64,000 nt of DNA from JAWWPY01 sp964412845 (lineage in GTDB: Bacteria; Actinomycetota; Actinomycetes; Streptosporangiales; Streptosporangiaceae), in contig CAYPQM010000008.1 in the NCBI GenBank assembly GCA_964412845.1, positions 6,534 to 70,533 of the forward strand. The letters run 5' to 3'. Position 1 is the stretch's first letter; each line of letters opens with the position of its first letter. The notes below the pieces were generated by a model. It was not told where the DNA came from, did not search any database, and saw nothing but the letters and a program-made list of their open reading frames with translations. The position numbers and the translations under genes were made by a program. Shown here piece after piece: positions 57,661-64,000 of the stretch.

Positions 57661-59346
57661 ATGGCCACGTCCGTCAGCCAGAAATCGGCCGTCACCGCGG
57701 CGGCGGAGCTGGCCGCGATCGTTGAATCGACTGACGATGCGATCATCGGCCTTACCCGGCAGGGCATCGTCACCAGCTGGAATCCAGCCGCGGTGCGGCT
57801 CTACGGCTACGCCCCAGAGGAGATCGTTGGCCGCGCGGCGCAGGTGCTCTACCCCGAGGACCGGCGGGTTGAGGAGGACGAGGTCCTGCGGCGGATCGGC
57901 GACGGCCAGCGGGTGAAGCAGTACCACACGTTCCGGCGGCGCAAGGATGGCACGGTCATCCCGGTGTCGCTGACCGCGCTGCCGGTCCTCGGGACGGCCG
58001 GCAGCGTGGTGAGCGCGGCGACGGTGTCGCACGGGCTGGACGAGCGGTCGGATGCCCGCGACCACAACGGGCTCCCCATGGGGGGCATTCTCCTTCAGGC
58101 CCAGCAGGACAAGTCGCAGGCCCAGTTGCAGCAGGCGCAGCGCCTGGAGAACCTTGGCCAGCTGGCCGGCGGGGTCGCCCACGATTTCAACAACCTGCTC
58201 GCCGTGATCCTCAACTACGTGTCCTTCGTCTCCGAGGAACTCACCGCCGCGACGGACTCGGACTGGCCACGGCGCTGCGAAACGGCCCAGGAGGATCTCG
58301 GGCAGATCAAGCGGGCCGGCGAACGGGCGGCCAGCCTGACCCGCCAGTTGCTCGCTTTCGCCCGCCGGGAGGTGATCCAGCCGCAGGTCCTCGACCTGGA
58401 CAGCGTGATCACCGCCGTGGAGGAAATGCTCCGCCGGACCATCGGCGAGCACGTCGAGCTGGTCATCTCGCTCGCCGGCGACCTGCAGCCGATCCTGGCC
58501 GACCCGGGCCAGCTGGAGCAGGTGCTGGTCAACCTCGCATTCAACGCGCGGGACGCGATGGCCACCGGCGGCACGCTGACCATCGACACCAGCAACATCA
58601 CCGTGGACGACGACTCCGTCGCCGGGGGGTCCAAGTCGCGGCAGGGGCAGAATGTCCGGCTGCGGGTCAGTGACACCGGCACCGGGATGAGCCGGGACGT
58701 CATCGAGCACGCCTTCGAGCCCTTCTACACCACCAAGGTGGACGGCACCGGGACCGGGCTCGGCCTGGCCACCGTCTACGGGATCGTGACCCAGACCGAC
58801 GGCCATGTCGCGATCTACTCCGAGCCCGGCGCGGGCACGACCTTCACCATCACGCTCCCGGTCACCGCCGAGGCGGCCGCGCCGGTGGTGGAAGTGGCGC
58901 CGGTGCAGCGGGTCCCCACCGGCGAGACTGTCCTGGTCGTCGAGGACGAGCCAGCCCTGCGCGAGGTGACCAAGCGGATCTTCACCCGCAACGGCTACCG
59001 GGTGATCACCGCCGGGAACGGCCCGGAAGCCCTCGATGTGGCCCACAACCACCCGGGTGACATCCACCTGCTCGTCACCGACGTCGTCATGCCGCACATG
59101 CTCGGCAAGGAGGTCGCGGAGAAAATGCGGCTGATCAAACCGGATATCGAGGTGCTCTTCATGTCCGGCTACGCCCGGCCCGTGCTGGCCTCCCAGGGCC
59201 GGCTCGAACCCCACGTGGCCCTGGTGGAGAAACCGTTCTCCGAAGCCGACCTGATGGCCAAAGCCGGACAGGTGCTCGACGGCCACTTCCGGGGCTTCAG
59301 GACCACCGGGGGGGCTGACCTGAAACAGCCAGTTGACCGGGGATAA
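57661..59346 (+). CDS. Soluble hybrid histidine kinase (PAS-HisKA-HATPase-receiver), paralogue
   Basis: 561 residues from ATG 57661 with GGGGGAG upstream. PAS domain at about 15-115 (IVESTDDAIIGLTRQGIVTSWNPAAVRLYGYAPEEIVGR), H-box GGVAHDFNNLLAVI near 172, N-box VNLAFNARDAMATGG, DTGTGMSRDV, G-box GTGTGLGLATVYGIV, and receiver with Asp in HLLVTDVVMPHMLG near 474 and Lys in ALVEKPFSEADL. The domain order is the same as in the divergent kinase, so the two probably arose by duplication. No membrane segment; the PAS domain would sense a cytoplasmic cue (redox, gas or small ligand). Its stop abuts the methyltransferase coding end on the other strand. Confidence 0.93.
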   Translation: MATSVSQKSAVTAAAELAAIVESTDDAIIGLTRQGIVTSWNPAAVRLYGYAPEEIVGRAAQVLYPEDRRVEEDEVLRRIGDGQRVKQYHTFRRRKDGTVIPVSLTALPVLGTAGSVVSAATVSHGLDERSDARDHNGLPMGGILLQAQQDKSQAQLQQAQRLENLGQLAGGVAHDFNNLLAVILNYVSFVSEELTAATDSDWPRRCETAQEDLGQIKRAGERAASLTRQLLAFARREVIQPQVLDLDSVITAVEEMLRRTIGEHVELVISLAGDLQPILADPGQLEQVLVNLAFNARDAMATGGTLTIDTSNITVDDDSVAGGSKSRQGQNVRLRVSDTGTGMSRDVIEHAFEPFYTTKVDGTGTGLGLATVYGIVTQTDGHVAIYSEPGAGTTFTITLPVTAEAAAPVVEVAPVQRVPTGETVLVVEDEPALREVTKRIFTRNGYRVITAGNGPEALDVAHNHPGDIHLLVTDVVMPHMLGKEVAEKMRLIKPDIEVLFMSGYARPVLASQGRLEPHVALVEKPFSEADLMAKAGQVLDGHFRGFRTTGGADLKQPVDRG

Positions 59347-60198
59347 CCGTAGCTTGCGGAGCCAGATGGAGCCCGGCTCCTCGCGGGCCAGCGGCGGCGG
59401 GACAAGCTCCGGCCGGCATCGCCAGATCCACGACGAGAAGAACAGGATCTCCCAGTCGGCGTTCCCGGCCAGGAACGCGTGCAGCAGATAGGCCTCGGTC
59501 CAGTCGCGGCGCTGCCGCAACCATTCGCCGGGGTATTCGAACGGCCAGAACACGTCGTGGATGTGCACCACCACGCCCGGCGCGAGCCGGGGCAGCACGT
59601 GCAAGAAGAGCCAGACCACGTCCGAGCCGGCCTTCACCACATGCGTCGAGTCAACGAAGAGCACGTCCCGTGGCCCGAGCCGCCGGTAGGTGGCCGGGTC
59701 CACATCCTGGACGGGCCGCTGCAGCACGGTGAGCCGGTGGTGATCCGTCTCCTTGATGAGCCCGAGCAGGCGCTTAGGGAAGGGTTCGATGCACGTGATC
59801 TCCAGTCCAGACAGTTCGGGATTGGCGTCTGCCTCGTCCAGGGCCAGCGCGGTCGAGTAGCCGGACCCCACCTCCATCACCCGGGCAGGCCGCAGGTAAG
59901 CCAGCATGGCCCGGTACACCGCGGCGTCCCCCGCCCCGTACATCCGGTTGCCGGCGACATAACGCGGACCGGGAACAGGCTCGGCCAGCCCTGGGCGCAG
60001 CCGCGCGGCCAGGGCCAGCTGACCTGCCTCCGCCAGATCCACGCCGGGCGCACCGGTCCAGCTCAGGGCGCGCCCGAGGTCCGCCTCGGTGGTCAACGGC
60101 GAGTAGAAGTGACCGGGCGTGGCATACGGCGGCCGGACCAGCACCGCGCGGACCGTGCGGGCGGTGCGGACCGCGCGGTGAAGCAGTGCCTTCGGCAC
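59344..60198 (-). CDS. Class I SAM-dependent methyltransferase lacking its own stop codon
   Basis: About 285 residues of methyltransferase sequence: VMEVGSGYSTALALDEA (motif I, near 109), ITCIEPFPKRL, RDVLFVDSTHVVKAGSDVVWLFLHVLPRLAPGVVVHIHDVFWPFEYP, then WRCRPELVPPPLAREEPGSIWLRKL. This fits the Methyltransf_24-like group in polysaccharide clusters. The recognisable part ends at the kinase stop (59344-59346), but no stop codon occurs there: the frame stays open antisense through the kinase gene to 57565 (877 codons in all). The domain boundary is therefore my estimate. Probably a deletion removed the original stop. It lies just after a glycosylphosphotransferase remnant. Confidence 0.7.
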
Positions 60199-60208
60199 AG
60201 TGCCCTCC

Positions 60209-60400
60209 TCACTGGCGGAATGCCGGCCCGAGCGTTAGCAGGCACCGGCTCCCGCAGCTGACTGCTGACCATGTCTTCCAGAGAATCTGCAGATCAAGAG
60301 CGAACGACCAGTTCTCCACGTAACGCAGGTCGAGCCTGACCGCCTCCTCCCACGGCGAGCTCCATAGATGAATATGTCCATCAAATTCCCACGCGATTTT
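60209..60400 (-). pseudogene. C-terminal remnant of a polyprenyl glycosylphosphotransferase (sugar transferase)
   Basis: Open from 60400 down to a TGA at 60209-60211. The frame reads HIHLWSSPWEEAVRLDLRYVENWSFALDLQILWKTWSAV, the characteristic end of the bacterial sugar-transferase (WbaP/WcaJ-like) domain that starts lipid-linked polysaccharide synthesis. The membrane and main catalytic parts are missing upstream, with a stop codon at 60401-60403. It is 10 bp upstream of the methyltransferase and close to the flippase, so it marks a decayed exopolysaccharide locus. Confidence 0.75.
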
Positions 60401-60722
60401 TCAGCGACGCCAAGGCTAACATTCCCCGCGCCGGACCGGCTCGGTGAGCGGCATTTTCTGGCCGTTCTGCCCACCACTTATATGACAGGCAACGGGTGCG
60501 ATGACTTCCGTGTCTAGCTGGGTATATGTAGTCCTACCGTATCTATCTCGGTTATTAGGACAGAACTGTTCTCCAGCGCACCGGTGCTGAAGTTCCCCGG
60601 ATTCATTGGGCATTCTGGATGCTGAATAGATATTGTGTTCCCGGCTGCGGCTACCGCGAATTGAGGAGGATTTCTGTCATGTCCTCCCGCCAATATGCGG
60701 CAATCACTCGCGGTATTGCGTG
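60401..60722. other. Intergenic region without a recognised gene
   Basis: About 320 bp of lower GC. Possibly holds the promoter of the flippase gene (TATTAGGACAGAACTG and nearby AT-rich stretches), but no clear -35/-10 pair. No further part of the sugar transferase was found here. Confidence 0.4.
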
Positions 60723-62393
60723 ATGAGAGGATTTCCAGCCTTCCGTGGCGGTGCGCCCGGGCGCGGCCGGCCGCGGGACGGCGGCACTCGCGGCCCGGCG
60801 CGGCGCGGTATCAGGCTGCGACTGGCGGACGAGAGCACCTTGGCCGGCCGCGCGGGCCGGGCGCTGGGCTGGAATTTCACCAGCAACGCGCTGGGCAGGC
60901 TCGGCACGCTGGGCATCGGGGTCATGCTCGCCCGGATGCTCGGCCCGCATGCCTTCGGCACCTACGCGGTGGCCTGGGTTGCCCTGCTAGCCGTGCTGAG
61001 CTTCAACGATCTCTCGCTGAGCATGGCCATTGTCCGCTGGCCCGGCGATCCGGCCGAGATCGCGCCTACGGTCATGACTATTTCCACGGTCTCCAGCGTC
61101 GCCGTCTACGCGGCCTGCTTCGTTGCCGCGCCGGCCTACGCCTCAGCGATGGGAGCGCCCGCGGCGGCTGGCGTCGTACGGGTGCTGGCCCTCACGGTCG
61201 TGTTCGATGGGGTAGTCGCCACGCCGGTGGCGCTGCTGGACCGGCATTTCCGCCAGGATCGCAGGACGATCGCGGATCAGGTCAACAACTGGCTCGGCGC
61301 GTTCGTGTCCGTAGGTCTCGCCTGGGCTGGGTTCGGCGCGATGAGCCTCGCGCTCGGCCGGATCGCCGGCACCCTGGCGGCGGCTGGGCTGTACGTGTCG
61401 TTCTCACCGGAACCACTGCGGTTCGGCTTCGACCCGGCCCGGGCCCGGGCGCTGCTCCGGTACGGGACACCGCTCGCCGGATCCGCGCTCATCGCCTTCG
61501 CCGTCACCAACCTGGACCAGCTCGTCGTCGGCCGCGTGCTCGGTGCCACCACCCTCGGCTTCTATGTGCTCGCCGCCAACCTCGCGGCGTGGCCGGTCGC
61601 CATGTTCTCCAGGCCGGTCCGCAGCGTCGCCCCCGCTGCCTTCGCCCGGCTGCAGCACGATGGGACGGCCATGCGCGCTGGTTTCCTGTCCGCGGCCAGC
61701 CTGCTCGGCGCGGTAACTCTGCCGGTGTGCCTGTGCATCGGCGGATCGGCCCGGCCGCTGATCGGTTTCGTCTACGGCACCCGCTGGCTCCCGGCCGCTC
61801 ACGTGCTGGTGTGGCTCGCCCTGCTCGCCGCGCTGACGATCTTCTTTGAGCTCGTTTACGACTACCTGGTGGTTCTTTGCCGGACCCGGGTTGTCTTCAC
61901 CGTCCAGCTGGTGTGGCTGCTAGCCCTGATCCCGGCGCTCATCCTGGGCGCCGGGATAGCCGGGATGGTCGGAGTCGGTGCGGCCGAAGTCGCTGTCGCT
62001 GGCTGCGTCATCCTCCCGTGGTACCTCCATGAGCTCAGGAAGGTGGGCATCCGCCGGCGGACCCTGGGGGCATGCCTGTGGCTTCCGATCACCGGTGCGG
62101 CCGTCGCGGGCCTGGCTGCGGTGGGGGCTGGCCGGGTTGCGCCGGACTACCTGGCGGCACTCGCCGTCAGTGGCCTGGCCGGGCTGGCCATCATCGGGCT
62201 CCTCGCGGCCCGGATGCGGGCGTCCCTCGCCCTGCTGCGAGCGGGTCCAGCCGATCGTGTCGGGCCCGGTACCTCAGCCAGTGCGGCTCACCTGCCCGGC
62301 AGGCATGCCGGCCTGCCTGTGCACGACAACCTCGGCAGTCCAGCGCTGCCCGCTGAGCCTGGTCTGCACGCTCGCCCCCAGCGCCGAAGCTAG
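60723..62393 (+). CDS. Polysaccharide flippase (Wzx/MATE-like oligosaccharide exporter)
   Basis: About 556 residues from ATG 60723 (no strong ribosome site; the frame is open to 60633). After a basic N-terminus, GRALGWNFTSNALGRLGTLGIGVMLARMLGPHAFGTYAVAWVALL is the typical start of polysaccharide-transport proteins, and SALIAFAVTNLDQLVVGRVLGATTLGFYVLAANLAAWP is the conserved second-half motif. Twelve to fourteen membrane segments follow, ending near residue 505. It would flip lipid-linked sugar units across the membrane. The hydrophilic C-terminal tail of about 45 residues (GTSASAAHLPGRHAG...) is antisense to the neighbour, with a 120-bp tail-to-tail overlap; the original end may have been lost. 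Confidence 0.85.
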   Translation: MRGFPAFRGGAPGRGRPRDGGTRGPARRGIRLRLADESTLAGRAGRALGWNFTSNALGRLGTLGIGVMLARMLGPHAFGTYAVAWVALLAVLSFNDLSLSMAIVRWPGDPAEIAPTVMTISTVSSVAVYAACFVAAPAYASAMGAPAAAGVVRVLALTVVFDGVVATPVALLDRHFRQDRRTIADQVNNWLGAFVSVGLAWAGFGAMSLALGRIAGTLAAAGLYVSFSPEPLRFGFDPARARALLRYGTPLAGSALIAFAVTNLDQLVVGRVLGATTLGFYVLAANLAAWPVAMFSRPVRSVAPAAFARLQHDGTAMRAGFLSAASLLGAVTLPVCLCIGGSARPLIGFVYGTRWLPAAHVLVWLALLAALTIFFELVYDYLVVLCRTRVVFTVQLVWLLALIPALILGAGIAGMVGVGAAEVAVAGCVILPWYLHELRKVGIRRRTLGACLWLPITGAAVAGLAAVGAGRVAPDYLAALAVSGLAGLAIIGLLAARMRASLALLRAGPADRVGPGTSASAAHLPGRHAGLPVHDNLGSPALPAEPGLHARPQRRS

Positions 62394-63392
62394 TCCATCC
62401 AGCGCGGCCTGTGCTGTCACCGGATCGCCGATCGCGTTGTCGGTGCCTCCGGTCGACATGAGGATCAGCTCGATGGTGATCAGGTGCTCATCGGTCCGCA
62501 CCGTAACGTGCGCCCGAGGTGCCGGGTTGGCGGTCACTATCCCGAGCAGCATCAGCTCCACGACGTCGACAATGACCGGGACTTCGAGCGGACCCAGGCC
62601 GGCGGCCTGTTCGTCGGCATCCACGGTGACCGGCTCGGCCAGCAACCACGCGGTGCGCTGTTGCAGGGCGGCCGCCAGCCTGGTCTCGGGTTCCACGAAG
62701 GGCCACGGTCCGTCAACCAGCCAGCGCAGTGAGTCGGCCGCGGCGTTCAGCCGCTGCAGCACCGTGTCGAAGTTCGGTGCGGGCGGCATCGACCGGGACA
62801 TCATCTGCAGTTCGAGGGTCACGGCGGTGAGTTCCTGGATCGGGCTGTCGTGCAGGAAGTCCACCAGTTCGTGGCGCTCACGCGCGCGAAGCCGTCGGGT
62901 GAGGCGCAGTAGCTGCCACCCCCGGGGTTCCTCGGCGCACCGCTGGTCGCCGCCCGGCAGCATTGAGGCCCGGGGATGCGTGCTGGCGACCGCAGCGGCG
63001 GCCACCTGATGCACGGCCGGCCGTGCATTGGCTGACTCATGCAATGCCCGCACGGCGTCGATCAGTTCGGCCAGCTGGAACGGTTTGGCCAGGTATGCGA
63101 CGCCGTGCGGCAGGGTGTCCGCGGTTCCGCCGGTCATCACCAGGCACCGCCGCGCAGTGGCGGGGTCTGCCGAACGCAACTCTTCCACCAGGTCAGTGCC
63201 GCGGTCAGCGCCAAGGTGCGCGTCGACCAGCACTGCGTCGTACCGGCTTGGATCCATGGCGCGAGCCTCCGCCAGGGTGGCCGCGACATCGACCTGGTAC
63301 CCGCGGGAACCAAGCGCGCGGCGGATCATGACCCGCATCTCTTCGACGTCATCGACGACGAGTACTCGCAGGTCAGCCGGACTCCCCAACAC
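62274..63392 (-). CDS. Receiver-HisKA_3 protein with degenerate ATPase domain
   Basis: 372 residues. N-terminal receiver with Asp pair in VLVVDDVEEMR, phospho-acceptor Asp in YDAVLVDAHLGADRG near 56, Thr in LVMTGGTAD and Lys in YLAKPFQLAEL. A NarX-like dimerisation helix with the His in ERHELVDFLHDSPIQELTAVTLELQMM near 181 follows. The rest has the layout of an HATPase domain, but I cannot see an N-box or G-boxes, so it probably does not bind ATP. It may act as a phosphate relay or scaffold. Divergent from the DevR-like regulator at 63584, its likely partner; the 3' end overlaps the flippase gene. Confidence 0.85.
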   Translation of the reverse strand: MLGSPADLRVLVVDDVEEMRVMIRRALGSRGYQVDVAATLAEARAMDPSRYDAVLVDAHLGADRGTDLVEELRSADPATARRCLVMTGGTADTLPHGVAYLAKPFQLAELIDAVRALHESANARPAVHQVAAAAVASTHPRASMLPGGDQRCAEEPRGWQLLRLTRRLRARERHELVDFLHDSPIQELTAVTLELQMMSRSMPPAPNFDTVLQRLNAAADSLRWLVDGPWPFVEPETRLAAALQQRTAWLLAEPVTVDADEQAAGLGPLEVPVIVDVVELMLLGIVTANPAPRAHVTVRTDEHLITIELILMSTGGTDNAIGDPVTAQAALDGLASALGASVQTRLSGQRWTAEVVVHRQAGMPAGQVSRTG

Positions 63393-63583
63393 TATGACAA
63401 ACCCCCCTGATGCGGTCAGATCGCGGAACAGGCGCCGGACTGTTTACCGGAATTCACACTACAAAGAGTAGCTTAGTGATAACAGCCGGTTAAATAGGGG
63501 TGTCGCTGCTGCGAGTGTGCCCGGGGCGGGGCCGCGCACCGCCGCCCGGCGAGCGTCGGCCAGGCACGGAAAGGGGCGCGCAG

Positions 63584-64000
63584 ATGAGCGAGATCAGCGC
63601 AGGGGAGCGGCGGATCAGCGTGTTTCTCCTCGACGACCACGAGGTCGTCCGGCGTGGACTACGGGATCTCCTGGCGGCTGAGCACGACATAGACGTGATC
63701 GGCGAGGCGGGAACGGCGATGTCGGCGCTGAACCGGATTCCGGTGCTGCGGCCGGACGTGGCCGTTCTCGACGTCCGGCTTCCCGACGGTGACGGCGTTT
63801 CGGTCTGCCGTGAGATCCGCTCCACGCTTCCGGGAACCGCCTGCCTGATGCTCACCTCGTATGGTGATGATCAGGCCCTGCTCGGCGCCATCATGGCCGG
63901 GGCCGCGGGGTACGTGCTGAAGCAGACCTGTGGTTCCGACTTGGTCAGCGCGGTGCGCACGGTGGCGGCGGGCGGGTCAATGCTCGATGCGCACGCGACG
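63584..64000 (+). CDS. NarL/DevR-type response regulator, truncated by window end
   Basis: 139 codons visible from ATG 63584 with AAGGGG upstream. The receiver begins ISVFLLDDHEVVRRGLRDLLAAEHDIDVIGEAG, with phospho-acceptor Asp in DVAVLDVRLPDGDGVSVCREIRS, then CLMLTSYGDDQALLGAIMAGAAGYVLKQ and VRTVAAGGSMLDAHAT. This is close to the DevR/DosR type of actinobacterial regulators, which respond to hypoxia, NO or redox signals through haem or GAF kinases. The LuxR-type DNA-binding domain should lie beyond the window. Divergent from the receiver-HisKA_3 protein; the soluble hybrid kinases at 55-59 kb may feed it. Confidence 0.9.
   Translation, partial: MSEISAGERRISVFLLDDHEVVRRGLRDLLAAEHDIDVIGEAGTAMSALNRIPVLRPDVAVLDVRLPDGDGVSVCREIRSTLPGTACLMLTSYGDDQALLGAIMAGAAGYVLKQTCGSDLVSAVRTVAAGGSMLDAHAT

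Noticed and set aside
57565..59340. The antisense extension of the methyltransferase as a domain of its own
   Set aside because: It is the exact antisense of a well-conserved kinase and has low-complexity His/Arg/Gly composition. Kept only as a stop-loss observation.

Overview
The window is GC-rich DNA with genes packed on both strands, many GTG starts, ATGA/GTGA stop-start overlaps and AGGAGG-type ribosome sites. Gene content (LuxR-type LAL regulator, DevR-like response regulator, MarR/IclR/LysR regulators, Tat-type signals, many SDR and FAD enzymes) points to a soil actinomycete, probably filamentous. I cannot fix the genus. It is a draft scaffold: two runs of exactly 100 N (21874-21973 and 43452-43551) mark assembly gaps, and both lie in repetitive DNA.

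Layout. 1-4.6 kb: an operon with an unidentified partial gene, a fumarase-superfamily lyase, a PLP enzyme and an argininosuccinate-lyase-like gene broken by an in-frame TAG. 4.6-8.5 kb: a secreted GH15 glucoamylase with two starch-binding-like modules, then a PPOX-fold protein. 8.5-14.1 kb: a histidine kinase/response regulator pair divergent from an ABC-2 exporter whose first permease has a large lectin-like extracytoplasmic insert. 14.3-53 kb: a catabolic region with an amidohydrolase, alpha/beta hydrolase, VOC proteins, FAD and LLM oxidoreductases, five SDRs, two FAD-linked oxidases, a dipeptide-type ABC importer, an orphan cytosine methyltransferase, a LAL regulator, a ketopantoate-reductase-like enzyme, a GlcG-like protein, an IclR regulator, a CMD protein, FAH-type hydrolases and a branched-chain-amino-acid-type ABC importer. 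53-55.2 kb: a LysR regulator and small membrane proteins. 55.2-64 kb: two divergent hybrid kinases, remains of a polysaccharide locus and a DevR-like regulator cut by the window end.

How it fits together. Four units of the catabolic region (amidohydrolase, SDR/IclR divergon, CMD-FAH unit, Liv-type importer) carry the same 19-bp palindrome, ACTTTC-N7-GAAAGT or a close variant, just upstream. This suggests one regulon, perhaps under the IclR protein, that imports a small substrate and degrades it through SDR, decarboxylase-fold and FAH steps. The substrate is unknown.

Two further patterns stand out. First, short tandem repeats with units of 15, 18 or 24 bp (all multiples of three) lie at gene ends, in linkers or in one protein loop at about a dozen places, and three genes have a short copy of their own 3' end nearby. 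Second, gene decay is common: the amber-interrupted lyase, a head-to-head pair of truncated LysR and FAH genes, a glycosylphosphotransferase tail, a MarR tail copy, and a methyltransferase with no stop codon that stays open far into the neighbouring kinase. No tRNA, rRNA, CRISPR array or transposase gene was seen.
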